DNA of 60,985 bases from Mycogone perniciosa. Lineage: Eukaryota; Ascomycota; Sordariomycetes; Hypocreales; Hypocreaceae. The translations under genes were made by a program, and so were the position numbers. Position 1 is the stretch's first letter; each line of letters opens with the position of its first letter. A model generated the notes under the pieces. The model made no database searches. It had not been told where the DNA came from and worked only from the letters and a program-made list of their open reading frames with translations. Positions 13,203 through 27,470 of this stretch are shown here, piece by piece. The DNA lies in assembly GCA_025331125.1 (NCBI GenBank), contig JAOALB010000227.1, positions 1-60,985 on the forward strand. The letters are read 5' to 3'.

Positions 13203-14849
13203 ATTTACTTTAAAAAGCTTTAATTAATTATAAGATTTATATACAGAAAAGAATTAAAGAGTAATTAATATTATTTATAAAAAGGCTTTAAGGTAATAAT
13301 AAATAAATTATATCTTTTAAGATATGTAATAATAAAGGTAATAATTAAGATTTACTATACTTTAAATTCTATATAATATTTAAGGATAGTAATTTTATAT
13401 ATTAATAAATAATAAACTAATAAGTAATTTTATTATATTTATTACTATAAAATATTTATAATTACTTTAAAGAATCTTTAAATTATATATACTTTATTAA
13501 AGAGAAAGAAAGGTTCTTATATATTATAATAAAGAAATTAAATAAAGACTTAATTATTTTAAATTTAATATTATAAAATATAAAAAAGTAATATATTATA
13601 ATATAATAAATATAAATAAATATAACATTATTTTTAATAACTTTTACTTAAAATATAATAACTTTAATATTAATTAAACAATACTAGTTTTATTAATATA
13701 ATAATAAAGTTTTTTTAATAATTCAAAGTATTAAAAACACTTTAACTATAAAGTAAAGCTTTTATATAAAACCTTTAAATATATTTAAAGAAACTTGAAG
13801 AATTTATAATTAATTAAATTATAAAAACAATTAATTTAAAAATAAAGTTTAAATAAAGTAAAGGTAAAAATAAATATATTAAAAGAATAATTGCCTTTTT
13901 ATAAAAAGTATTTAATAATATTAAGAAGGGATTTAGAATTAAAAGCTTTAAAATAAAAATATTATGAAAAGGGTTATAAGAAGCTTTTAAAAACTGCTAA
14001 AAGTATAATAAGTTTTTTAAAGGAATATTTAGTAGAAAGTAATTATAATATAGTAGATAAACTTATATAATAAAGTTAAAAACAATATAAATATTATTGT
14101 TTTATATAATCTATAATTTAAATAAAAAAGAAGTTAAAAGCCTATATATTTATTTAAAGAATATATTAATTAACAGGTATCTTTAACCTTTTTATATTAA
14201 AAGTAAATTATATTTATATTTATATAAAAGAAAAATATAAGTTATTGTTTTATAAATATTAAATAATTAAATAAAGTTTTTATTAAAAGTTAAACTTTAT
14301 TACTATTAATTATATAATTATTAAATATATTATATAAAAGAAAGTAATTTATAATATACAGCTTTAACAGTATTTATAACTTTATTTAAGTTAGAAAATA
14401 ATATAAATAAATTACTATATTTTAAATTAAATATAATTTATTTAAATATCAATTATACCTTTTAACTTTATTTATACCTTTATAATATTTTAATATATAA
14501 TAAATAATATATAAAAAAAGTATTTTATAATTCTTATAGTTTCTTATATATATAATGTTTTAATCTCTTTAAATACTTTTATAAAGAATAAAGTATATAT
14601 TTATAAAATGTTATAAATACTATAAAATATTAAATAATATATAATATAAAATAAATAAATATTTTATATATAGGAAATTACCTTTTTAAAGTATATTATT
14701 AGTTTTAAAGAAATATATATAAATATATTAATAGTAAAAATAATATAATATTAACTTATATTTATCGAAATTAAAAATATTTAAACCTTTCAAAAATTTA
14801 TTAACTACAATAAAGAATTTATTAAAAGCTATAAAAGTATAATATAAGC
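13203..14849 (+). mobile_element. Gypsy-2 copy D, second segment
   Basis: This resumes copy D after Gypsy-1. It aligns with the intact-length Gypsy-2 from about 26082 to about 27745, including the start of the reverse transcriptase region. It ends at the insertion site of copia copy A. No open frame remains. Whether copy D continues after 20658 could not be shown by eye. Confidence 0.65.
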
Positions 14850-15121
14850 TATTAAATTAGGTAAATTAAGGACTTACTGCTTATTAGTATTAATTAGCGT
14901 AAAGGAGCTTTTATTTACTTATATAGCAGATATAGGCTAATTTATATACTATATAAGCGATATATTAAACTATATAGGCGCTTAAAATATATCTATTTTT
15001 CCTTTTCCTTTATATTAACTGTATACTTATATATTAAAGCTATTATAATATATTTTTTAATACAATTAAGCTTTATTTCTCTTTTCTAATACTTTATATA
15101 GCTATACAGCACTTTATTATA
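14850..15121 (+). repeat. 5' LTR of Copia-1 copy A
   Basis: A 272-bp LTR starting TATTAAATTAGG (from TGTTAGGTTAGG) and ending TTATTATA, followed directly by the primer-site leader GTTATAAGCC. Confidence 0.85.
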
Positions 15122-18100
15122 GTTATAAGCCTAAACAGTAAGTTTAATTAAATTACTAAAAGATTCCATTTAACATTATTCTTTCCTTTATACCTTTATT
15201 ATCTTTATGTTTATACTATGAAACTTATTTTTTATAATATAGAATATAAAAGTAATAGTTAAATTTAAATATAACGCCAATATTAATAAAATCATAGGCT
15301 GCTATAATGGTTTACTTGAAAGATATTAAAGTACTATAAATATAAATATAAAAAGAAAAGTTTTTAAAACTTTAATATATAAATAAATTTAAAAAACTAT
15401 TAACTATCACTTTTATAGTTTAGCTATAATAAATTTAAAAGTAAAGTATTTATAATTAATTATAATAAAAGTAAATAAAAATAATAATTATAATAAAACT
15501 AATATATAAATTTAATCTTTTATTAATTAAATTGTTAAAAAGATTGAATTATACTTGTTTTTATAGAAAGATATAATGAAAGAAGAGATCTGTATCTTTT
15601 ATTAATATATTTTATATAAAGTAATGTATAAAAGTATAAAGCTAAAAGTATAATATATAAATTAATTATATGCTTATATATATACTATTTAATATGAACG
15701 TTTTAAGATTATAACAATATTATTTTAAATAATATTTTTAAAAGCAGTTAAAGTATATTATATTTTAAGATTTACTATATACTATTTATATTATATAAAT
15801 ATCTTAATTAAAAGCAGTGAATTAAATAAAGTCTTTATATTTAATTAGTTTAATTATTGTTTTTTAAATATTATAAGATGTATAACATTTAACGATTAAG
15901 GATTATATACATTATTTACCAGTTATTGAAATAATATAAAATTCAATTATAATTTATACCTTAATATACTTATTAATAAAGACTATTTATATTGTTTCAA
16001 AAAGTATATTAAAATAATATTTAAATATAGTAAAGTTTAAACTCTATTTATAGAAAAGCTAAATAAATTAGTAAAATATAAACTTTCCTTTAAATATAAA
16101 AGATAATTATATTAAAGTAAATATAATTGAATATTTAATTGTAAAGAAAGAATATTATTTAATTAAAAATACTTTTTTTAATATATGAAAAGGAATTATA
16201 TATTATATGAAATTTATAGATATTACTATAATAAACAAATTTAATATTAATCTTATATTATATTTAAAGCCTTCAATAGTAAAGGTTTAATTTATAAAAT
16301 ATAATAATATACTTTATATTAATATAATTAATATAAATATTATTATAACTATAATCAACTATAAATTTAATTATTAATCTTTTAAACATAAACATTTATT
16401 TTTTTATATTACTGTTATATTTAAATATTATAATATTAATAGCTTAATAACTTTTGTTTTACTTTTAAATATATATAATAGAATATATATTATTATACAA
16501 AGAAAAAGATTAACATATAAACGTTTGCTATTATGTTTTAACTTAAAATACATTTACAATATAGTATGATATTTTTATATATATTATGTTAAATAGAATA
16601 ATATAAAAGCTATAATACTGATTAAAACCCTTATATACTATTAGCTTTAAATATATTAAAAAACCTTTTTAAAGCTATTACCTTTTTATATTTATAAATG
16701 AAATAATATATTTAAATATATAAGTTAGGAAGTTATAATTAAATTAAGTAAAATACTTAACTATATTAATCTTTTAAATAGCTAATAGGTTAAAAGGGCT
16801 AAAGCAGTAATATACTTTATTAATATAAGCCTATTATATATATTAAGAATCATATTATTAATGAATAAATTAAAGCAATAGTTTTATAATTCTATACTTT
16901 TTTATATAAAAGGAATTTCTATAAATTTATTGTTAAACTAAAATAAGGTTTATAGTTAAATCAAAATAAAATTTATATTTATAGCTATTATATTTATATA
17001 TTAAATAAAAACTATAAAGTTAAGTAAAATAAAAAAGGATTTAAATTTAAATTTAAAACATTAATGAAGTATTTAATTTAAGATATTATAAATAATATAT
17101 ATTATATTTAATTATTCTCTTTAATAAGATTAATTATTATAAAAGATATAAAGTTCATTAAAAATACTTTTTCTAATTGTAAAAAAGTAGTTATAAATAA
17201 ATTTATTATAGTTAAATATATATCTTTATAATAAAATATTTCTATAAATAATAAAAAAATAAAGAGTTTATTTATTAAGGTATATAAGCTTTAAAGTATT
17301 ATTATTAATTCATTAATTATTTAAATTAAATTATAAATATATTTAAAAAAAGCTTTTAAACTTTAAATATTGAATGTGATTTTAAAAAGGTTAGTTTTTA
17401 TAAATAGAATTAATATATTTCTAAATAAATAACATAATACTTTAAAAGTATATAATAAGTTTTTAAAAAGAATTTAAAAGTAAAGAAATAATTTTTTATA
17501 TTAAAAGTATAATAATTAATATAAAGTATTTATTTATAAAGGCTAAAAGTAAATTAAAATAATAAAGGTTTATTTATCTTTATAATAAAAAGGTAAATTT
17601 TAAAAGAGAAAGTAATTAAAAAACCTTTAAATAATAAAGTAATAGTTAATATTTATAAAAACTTAAAACCTTAAAGGAAATAAGCTATAAAAAGAATAAA
17701 AGAAATTTTAATATATAAAATAAAAATATATATTTTAAATATTATTTTTAAAAATAAACGGTTTTATATATACTTAATAATTAGAAAGGCTTTTAATTGA
17801 AGATTATATTAACAACTATTTAATTAATAAAAGTTAATAAATAAGAAATTAAAACGTATAATAATAATATTTATTTTGTTAAAAATAATAATAAATTATA
17901 GAATTTCCTTTTAAAAAGTATTCTTTTTGATAAGTTAATTATTTATGAAAAGGATTTATTAAAACTATTAAAAAATTAAAAAAACTTATAAAATATTTAC
18001 TTGGAAATAAATTTAAAGAAACCATATATAATAAGATTGATTTTTTATATATAAAGAAACTTAATAAAAGACATTATATATAAAGGTAAAAATAAGATTA

Positions 18101-19479
18101 TTATTTATATATTAAATTTTTATATATAAGTTTAATTAAAATCAAACTTCAAAATATTATAAAGTTTAATTTATAATTTAAAGGGATTTATAAAGCCACT
18201 TTATAATAAAAGGTATATATATAATTACTTTAATAACATATTTATTTTATCTATTTATTATTTTTATAATAATAAAAGTTCATTTTAAACTTTAAAAAGT
18301 GTTATTTCTTTTATAATAAAGTTTCAAAGATATTTATTGTATTTTATATAAACAATATTTGAATTATATGTTATTATACTAATAAACCTTTTTATATTTA
18401 ATAATTAAATACTTTTAAAGTAAAGTGTAAAGCTTATAGTATCAGAAATATATTATAGTTATTGAATAGTAAAATAATTTAATAGTATAGAAAATATAAA
18501 ATATAGTTTTTTATAAAATATGTATTAAAGACATTAGAAAACAATTTAAGTTTAATAATAAAATATAATTCTTTATACTTTTACCATTAATTATAAGTTT
18601 TAAAAAAACTATAATATAAAGTATAAAAGTAACTATTAAAATATATTAAAAAAAGGTAAAATTTGTACTTTATATAATTATTATAATAAAGTTAAATATA
18701 ATATATAATACTTTAACTTTATTATAATTTTCAAATAATTTTAATAAAACGTACTTTAAAGTAATTTATTAATTAATTTATTGTTTATATATAATAGTTT
18801 TAAGGTCTTTAATATAAAAGGTAAAGTAATATATTGATTTTAATTACGTTAAATAATAGCTTTTTTTATTCATAATATAAATACTTAACGATTATTTTAA
18901 AAGTCTTTTATTATATTTCTTTTAACCTTTATTTTATAGAATATTATATATTAAAATATTATTAATATATTTATAATTTAAAAGAAGTATATAAATTAAT
19001 GTTTATTTATATAATATTAGTATATAGAATATATTGCTTTAATAAAAATATTAAAAAGTATTATTATTATAATTACTTAGAATAACGGCTTTTTTAATAT
19101 AAATTAAATCTTCCTCTTTTAATAAATTAAATTAAGAATATAATACCTTTTATATTAAATTACCATTTAATTATATAAATATATAAATATATAAAAGAAA
19201 TAGGATATTAATTTAATTATTATCTTTATTTATAGCTTAAAAAACTTAATATATAATTAATATAAATAGTAAATAACTATAAAATATCTGATTTTATTAA
19301 GGTAATATAATAAAAATACAGAAAAAATATGTTAAAAAGTATATTAATAGTTATCATTAAAATAAATAATATATTTTTAAAAACAGGTAATAATAATATA
19401 TTGAAAGAAATCTCTTTGATTAATAATTATGAAGTTTAAGTAACCTTTATAAAAAAAGGATAATAGTATAGTAATAAAA

Positions 19480-19870
19480 GTAATTATAAAAGTAAAAGTA
19501 AAAACTATTATAAAAGTAGTTATAGTAAAAGCAGTAATTAAAGTAGCAGTAATAGTAATAAAGGTAAAGGCTAAAATAAAAGCACGTGTATTAATAAAAG
19601 CTGTAAAAGTAGGAAAAGGAGCTAATAGAGATACTGCAGTATATAGTTTAGTAAAGGCTTTTTTGCGATTTACAGTAAGCTTTAATTCTAGATAAGAGAG
19701 AGGCTAAGTAACTGGACTAGCTAGCGCAGGCGCAAAAGCAGTAATAAAAGCCGGACTAGCCAGCGCAGAAGCAGCAATAAAAGCTAGACTAGCCGGTGCA
19801 GGTATAGAAGTAAGTGTAGGAGCCGGAGTAGGAGCTGGCGTAAAAGCAGCAGTAAGTGTAGCCACCTAAG
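19480..19870. repeat. Low-complexity coding-like tract with a 39-bp tandem repeat
   Basis: Between the pol remnant and the 3' LTR of copy A lies a GC-richer tract. Read in one plus-strand frame it is rich in Ala, Gly, Lys and Val; on the minus strand it is rich in Ala, Pro, Thr and Ser. Within it, 19714-19863 holds four tandem units of 39, 33, 39 and 39 bp, each beginning like GGACTAGC or GGAGTAGG. All lengths are multiples of three. Copy B has a related tract at about 59520-59880. The coding strand, if any, is not clear. Confidence 0.6.
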
Positions 19871-20382
19871 GATAATTAACGCTATAATGAGCCACCTTTA
19901 AAGGGCGACTGCAATTCCATTTAATTAAAAAGGTATTGTTATTCTGCAATTCTATTATTAGCTAATAAAAATATACTATAAAAAGAATATGCGAAAAGCG
20001 TAATATTTACTAAGGCTGTATTAATACTATTAATACTATTAATATTACTACTATTAATAATAGTAATAATATTAATAATTAAAAAGAAAAGCAAGGAATT
20101 AAGTTAAGGGGCTGTTAATATATTTATTTTAATAGTTTAAAATTAATTTACCTGCTTAAAAAGCTTTATTATTTATTGTTTTATTATTATAAATGAATAA
20201 TAGCTATAATATTTATATCCCTTTTACCTTTATAATAAGAAATTAATATATATTTATAATAAAAAAGCTTTTAACTAAATAATAAAGGCTTTAAAAGTAC
20301 AGTTCAATAGTTATAATACTATAAATAAACTAAAATAGCAGCTAATAAAGTATTAAAAAATAGCTTTATTAACTAGGGGGTA

Positions 20383-20657
20383 TATTAAGTTAAATAAGCT
20401 AAAGATTTACTATTTGTTAGCGCTTATTAGCGCTAAAAAGCTTTTATTTATTTAGATAGTAAACATAAGCTAATATATATATTATATAAACAATATATTA
20501 AACTATATAGGCGCTTATAATATATATATTTTACTTTTTCCTTTATATTAACTATATATATATATATAACGAGGCTATTACAGTATATTTTTTAATAGAA
20601 TTAAACGTTATTTTTATTCTCTTAATACTTTATATAGTTATACTGCGCTCTATTATA
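20383..20657 (+). repeat. 3' LTR of Copia-1 copy A
   Basis: A 275-bp LTR preceded by the polypurine tract AGGGGGTA. It matches the 3' LTR of copy B (60357-60630) base for base over long runs. Confidence 0.85.
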
Positions 20658-20658
20658 A

Positions 20659-23503
20659 TAAACTTAATTATATTAAATACTTAATAATTACTATTTTTAA
20701 TAAAGTCTGTTTTAATTAAATAATAAAGTAAGAAAAAAAAAGAAAAGAAAAAGTAAATAAATTATAAAAGGTTACTTTAAAAAAGGAATAATTTATATAT
20801 AATAAAAGAAATTACTTTATATATTAAATAATATACTTATATTTATAAATAGATAAAAATATAAAATAATATTTTTTTCTTTTTTTTCTTTTTTCTTTAT
20901 TAAAAACCTACTTTATATTTACTTAAATATTACTTTTATTTTGAATCTTATATTATAATCATTTAATTTTCTTTAATTCCTTTTTCTTACTATAATCTTT
21001 TATTTTAAACAGATATTTATATTTGTTATATTATTTTTTACATTTATTGAAAATAAACCAAAACTTTAATTCTTTACTATATTAATTATATATCCTTTAA
21101 TTCTATTAACAATATCTTTAAATTAAATCAATAAAACTTTATTAATAATCTATTTATAAATAAATACAGTTATTAATCAATATAAATTTAACTTTAATTT
21201 AATTAATATATTAATAGCTATTTATAGCTACTTATTAATAAATTAATTATTTAAAATACTTTATACTATAATAAACTTTATTAAAATATTAAATATTAAA
21301 GGAGCTATATAATCCTTTGATATAATTAATATTTATAAGTTTTTATATAACTTTACTTATAAAAATTCAATAGTAAAGTTTAATTTAAATATCATACTTT
21401 ATATAATAATAAAATAATGATTAATAATAAAGGTTATTTAATGTAAGATTTTAATATTTTAAAATATATTAAAAAGTATAGCTGCTTTTAATTTAAGAAT
21501 ACTTTAAACTTTTATAATCTTTAACAAACTATAAAGTTTTTAATACTTTATTAAAAAAGAAATCTTTATAAAGCATATTTTTTTAATATTAATATATCTT
21601 GATTTTCAATAACTATAAATACCTTTACTACTTTAACTTTAATAGATATACTTATAAACACTATATATAAGAATTGTTTAATTTATAGGCTTATATATTT
21701 AAAGGAATTAAATTCCTTTATTTATTCAGCTTTTATATAGTTTTATATATAAAATAATTAACTTAAAAGGGTTTAAACCTTCACTTTAAAATTAATATTA
21801 ATACCTATACTCTAAGAATTTAATTAAAAGCTATATAAATATAGTTTAAGTTTTATATTAAATAATAATAGTAAATAAATTTACTATTATAAACCTTGAA
21901 GTAAAGGTAACAAATATCTTACCTTTTTTAATTAAATACTATTTAATTGAATTTAATTATAGTTAGTAAATAGTTTTAAAAATAATTTATAAAAGGAATA
22001 TAATAAGTATTAACAGGTAATATTTAATAGATTTTAAAGTATTAAAAAATAATCTTATAAAACAGATTATTGAATTTATTATTATAATAGTTTCTTTTTA
22101 TAGTTAATTATTTTTTGAATATTATATAAATAAATTAAAATATAATATTTATAAGTGAATCTATATATTTATTTAAATAATAGAATAACTAATATAAATA
22201 AATATATAAAATTTGAAAATGCTTAAGAATAAGTATAAATTAATAGAGAAGGATTCTTTAATTAAAATAGTTTTTATATAAAAAGGATAATTTAATATAA
22301 ATTAAATATAAAAATATTAATAACATATATAATAGTAATTTTGTTTTTATTTTATTTTTTTACAATATAGTTTTTTATTATTATTATGTATTATTAATAT
22401 TTCTTTTAAATAATTATTAATTTACTATTAATAAAAAAACATTTTATTAAAATTTGCTTTTTTTATTTATAAATATATATAAAGAGGGTTTTATTAAAGG
22501 TAATTTATATATTTAATATATTTATACTCCGTTTTATTAATTTAGTTAAAAGATATTATTTCTTTATTTAAATACCTAGTAAATTAAAAACATATAATAC
22601 TATAAAAATAAATAAATAGATTTGGTTTAATATAAACTAATTTATATTGCTTTTTAATATATAACTTTACCTATAGTTCTATAGCTATTAAGGTATATAA
22701 AGGTAACTATTAATTACTTTTAACTGCAGATATTATAATTAAATAATTTTGAGTCTTTTTTAATCTTTATATTACCTAACTGTAGCTGTATCTTTTTATT
22801 AACAGTATAGTTTCTATACCTTATTTAAGTTATTATTAGTATATATATATATATATTGAAAGAGCTACTTCACCTATAATGAAACATATAATTTAATTTA
22901 TAATTTATAGTAGGTATTAATAATAAAGTTTAAAAATGTATATAAAAAGTAATTAATTGAAATTAAGCTTAGTTTCTTAAAGATAAAAGGTATATTAAAG
23001 TAAATAAAAATACTTTAAAGTAAAATATCTTATAATCAAAGCTTTTTATAGTAAATTAAAATATAATAAAACTATATTTAAATATATTTTATATAAGTTA
23101 ATTTTTATAGTATAATATTCTTAAAGTTTCTTAAACCTTTATTTAATTTATATAATTTTATTGTTTTTAATATATTAATAATAAATTAAAATAATAAAAT
23201 AACTCATAGTTTTATTAAATTCTTTATATAATAATAAATATTATATAAATTTATAAAATGTAGAATTTTATGAATATATAATTAAGAAAATAAATAAAAT
23301 ATATTTACTTATAATATTTAAATAATTAACTTTTAAATACTTATCTTTAAAGTAATGAAATTATATAAAGATATACTATTTATAATAAAGGTATTATATT
23401 AAATAGAAACTTTATATTAAATAGAAACTTTATATTATAGAATTAATTCTTTTTATAATTTATACAGTTATTAGTAAATATAAAGAAATTAAAAGTTTAC
23501 TTT
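20659..23503. other. AT-rich, RIP-degraded DNA, no gene seen
   Basis: About 2.8 kb of very AT-rich sequence with stops in all frames. I could not assign it to any of the element families in the window, apart from a ~370-bp segment (22486-22856) repeated at 39656-40030. It may be the rest of the older element split by copia copy A, or a different element altogether. It ends at the target duplication ACTTT (23499-23503) of the next Gypsy-2. Confidence 0.6.
22486..22856 (+). repeat. Unassigned dispersed repeat, copy 1
   Basis: This ~370-bp segment matches 39656-40030 in the same orientation, with shared stretches such as ATATAACTTTAC and TATATAAAGGTAACTATTAATTAC, and a common (TA)n end. It has no LTR-like ends and no coding signal that I can read. 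It is probably an internal part of an older element family. Confidence 0.55.
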
Positions 23504-23903
23504 TGTTCGAACCCGACCCTTTTATAGCCATATAAAGGGTCTAGGGCAGTATATACCCCGGAAAAACGACGGAATAACTGTTTAATTAGGAAGGATTACT
23601 TAGATTGCTATAAACTACAGATCACTTAAATTACAGAATATAAGCTAAAGTAATCTAATATAACTGTAATCTATATATAACTTAAATACATTTACTATAT
23701 ATCTCTTTTATATATAAGACTAGATAAATTATAATTATTAGTATACTTATTTAGACAGTTATTAATAAATTACATTTACTATAACTGCCTATTTTATAGA
23801 ATTATAATTATATTACCCTATTAAATATTTATCTTTAACCTTTTTATTAATATAAACCTCTAAACCTTAGTTTAACTATTAAGAATTAACCTGGATTGTT
23901 ATT
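23504..23903 (+). repeat. 5' LTR of Gypsy-2
   Basis: A 400-bp LTR beginning TGTTCGAACCCGACCC. Related copies are at 30354-30533 plus 37064-37283, at 48696-49096, and inverted and shortened at 52492-52751. Confidence 0.88.
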
Positions 23904-26900
23904 TATTAACGACTTTTATTTAAAAGGCCACTAAGAATCCTGAGTAATACTGCAAATATATCCGCTGCAGTAGCCTCTTTTAATACTTTACCCTCTATTT
24001 TACTTCGTCGCTAAAGACAGGATAATAACAGAGATAATAATATAAGGAGGAGTAAAGATAAAGATAAAGTCAATAAAACGGAATAACTATATATTTGTAT
24101 AAAGGAAGCCTTTTAGTATATAGAAGTTAATTATATACAATAAAAGTAATGCTATTAGTATTTGGTTACTGAAAATGCTAGGCTTAATTAAATAATTTAC
24201 TAATAGTAAGCGACTATTATAAACTTATAGAATTAAATACTGCCTGCACCTGCTTTAAACCTTATACTAAACTATAAAAGGAATCGACCTTAAAAGAATT
24301 AAAAGAGTTACTTAAAATACAGCCCCCTAAACTGTTTAATAAAAATACTATAATACTTTAACTATTTTTTACTTAACTATATAACTATATTACCTATTTT
24401 TTAACTAGCTTTAATATAAAGATTAATAAAGTCTTTTTAACTACTAAATAATTTAAAGGAAATGCTTTCAAGTAGTTTAAACCTACTTAAAGGGATTACT
24501 TTAATAATAAAAGTAAAGCTAATAAATAAACTTAGCTTATATTCGCTAGCTATAATTAATTTAAAAGAAATTAAAGAATATTTTTAATAATATTAATAAG
24601 GAATATACTATAGAAAATAAGTTTATAAGCTTAATTTAAAAAGGAAAATACTTTAACTATATTATATATATTAAAACTATACTTTTAAAGTTAAATAAAG
24701 AAAGTTTACCTTTCTTAAATGCTTTTATAATAAGTTTAAACTAAAAGTTAAAAGGGAAGTTAATAAATTCTCTTGCAATAAAAGTATTATTAAGTTTCTT
24801 AAAAAATATATAAATATAAGTAATTTACTTTATAAACTTTATTTAAATATAAAGAAAGAATAACAGTAATTTAAATAAGTTTATAAGTATTAAAGATATA
24901 TAAATTAAAGTAAAAAGAAATAAAAATATTTTATTAACTTTAATAATAAAAGATTTAATTAAATATATTTAAATGCTATTTAAAAAGGAAAAGTAAATGT
25001 TATTTATTATAACTATAATAAATTAAAATATATTTTAAAAGACTATAAAGCTTTATAAAAGCTAAAAACTAATAAACTTTGAAAGCCTATATTAAAACCT
25101 AAATAAAAGGTTAATATAATTTTGAAAGTTACTAATTATATATTCCTTAACTAGACTATATATCATAATAATAGCTGCCTTATTTATAAATCTAATAAAG
25201 ATAAAAGCAATAATACTTAACATAACTTAAAAAGATATTAATAATAAATTAAAAGGGATACTAGTTAAAGCTTAAATCTTTAATTCTTAAAGATATATTT
25301 AAAAAGAAATAAAGTAAATAGGTATTTACTATACTTAAACAGTTTAATAAAATAAAACCCAAACTTTAACTATATAAAGTTAAAGATAATAGTATTTTAA
25401 ATAAATAAATAGTTACTATAATCAACTATTTATATTTTAACTAAATTATTATAGGCCATAGAGGATAGACTAATGGCAGTAACTTTAATAATAAAGATAA
25501 AAACAACCCTTTATAATATAAACAGTTACTATATAATACTATACCTTTAAAACTAGAAAATATATTACCTATAAATAATAACCTTAAAGGTAAAATAAAT
25601 AAATATTACCTAAACTTAATTAAAAGAGTTACTATAGGTATATAATAAAATAAAATAAACCTATGCTTATATTAATAGCTATAAAGATTTAAAAGATATA
25701 AATTTAAAGGATATTATATTTACTGCTAAGAGAAATTAATAAAATAGCACTTCCACTATAATAAAAGGTTTAAATACAATTAATAATATTATTTAAAGTA
25801 TAATAGCTTAAAGTATATTATATAAAAGTAAAATAAATTAAGGGAATAGTATATATAATAAATTAATAATACTTTATATTTATTACTAGACTATATATAC
25901 TATTAAAAGGATAAATGCACTATTTACTTATAAGAAAAACTTTAAAAGTAGTGAATATAAAAGTATATAGGGTATAAATTTACTTTAAAAAATAAAGAGA
26001 TTAACTAGATTCTAAAAGAGCTGCATTAAAACTAATTTAACTTTATTACCTATAAAGGAATTACTTATAATAAAAGAAGGTAATATTTACTTTAAAGAAC
26101 CCCGATGAACTGCAAAACTTATATAAAACAAAAGGAATTAGGATATAATTAATATTATTTATAAAAAGGCTATAAAATAGCAATTAATAAATTATATCTT
26201 TTAAAATATTAAATAATGAAAGTAATAATAAAGATTTACTATATTGTAAGTTAAAGATAATAGTTAAGGGATATTAGCTATATATATTAATAAATAGCAG
26301 AGCGATAGGCAATTCTATTATCTTTATAACTATAAATCGCTTATAATTACTTTAAAAAAAGAAAACTAAACTATATTAACTTTATTAAATAAAAGGAGAA
26401 GCCTTTATATATAATAACAGATAGGTTAAGCGAAAGACTAATTATTTTATACTTAAAATCGCTAAATATAAAGGAATAGATTTTTATAATATAGCAAATA
26501 TTAATAGCTATAATATTATTTTTAGTTATTTTTAGTTAAAATGCAATAACTTTAATATTAACTAGGAGAATAGCTAGCTTTATTAGCGCAATAGTAAAGC
26601 TTCCTTAGCAATTAGAACTATTAAAAAGGATTTAGCTGCAGGGAAGAAATCTTAAAATACAGAACCCCTAAATAAACTAATAAAAAAAACTAAAAACGTT
26701 ACCTTTAATCTAATTGCAGAAATAATTTACATAAAAATAAAATTTAAGTAAAGTAAAAGGAAAGATAGATAAATCTAAAGAATAATTGCCTTTTTGCGGA
26801 AAGTATTTAATAATAATAACAAAATACTTAAAATAAAAAGCCCTAAAACAGCAGTATTACTAAAATAAGTACAGAATATCCTTAAAGAATACTAAAAATA

Positions 26901-27099
26901 TAATAAGCTGTTTAAAGCAATACTTAATATAAGGCTACCGGAATACAGTTAATAGGATTATATAATTAAGCTTAAAGATAGTATAAACACTACCTTTTAT
27001 AAGATTTATAATTTAAACGAAAAGGAGCTTAAAAGCCTATATAACTATTTAGATAATATAATAGCTAAAGGGTATATTTAACCCTTTTTATGAGAAACA

Positions 27100-27470
27100 G
27101 GCTATTTTATTATATTTATATTAAAGAAAAAAGGCAAATTATAATTAATTATAGACTACTAATAGCTTAATAAAGCCACTATTAGAGATAAAACTTTACT
27201 ACTATTAATTATAGAATTATAAGATAGATTATATAGGAAAAAGTGGTTTATAGCGCTAAATCTTAAAAGCGCTTATAACTGTATTTAAATTAAAGAAGGA
27301 TATAAATCAATAACTGCCTTTTAAACTAAATATAGCTTATTTAAATATTTGATTATACCTTTCAGTCTTATTAATGCCCTAGTAATATTCTAAAAGATAA
27401 TTAATAATATATTAAAAGGGTATCTTACTATCTTTATAGCTATTTACTTAAATAATATTTTAATCTTTTT
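27100..27470 (+). pseudogene. Gypsy-2 reverse transcriptase remnant
   Basis: One plus-strand frame (for example from 27151) reads Ile-Asp-Tyr-stop-stop-Leu-Asn-Lys-Ala-Thr-Ile. This is the conserved gypsy RT block that normally reads Val-Asp-Tyr-Arg-x-Leu-Asn-Lys-x-Thr. It is followed by Ala-Leu-Asn-Leu-Lys-Ser-Ala-Tyr-Asn and, still in the same frame, Tyr-Leu-Asn-Asn-Ile-Leu-Ile at 27445 onwards. The active-site Asp-Asp has become Asn-Asn. The frame stays aligned for about 300 bases, so damage here is by substitution rather than insertion or deletion. Confidence 0.88.

Larger units (their letters stand above)
14850..20658 (+). mobile_element. Copia-1 copy A, full-length but internally shortened
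   Basis: A plus-strand copia element with LTRs at 14850-15121 and about 20383-20657. It is flanked by ATAAGC (14844-14849) and ATAAAC (from about 20658), a target duplication with one G-to-A change and one base of uncertainty. The leader GTTATAAGCC after the 5' LTR and the purine tract AGGGGGTA before the 3' LTR match copy B. It is about 1.36 kb shorter than copy B, mostly from loss of sequence between the 5' LTR and the RT. The RT box (18345-18356) reads Tyr-Ile-Asn-Asn instead of Tyr-x-Asp-Asp. It is heavily RIP-mutated and inactive. Confidence 0.85.
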
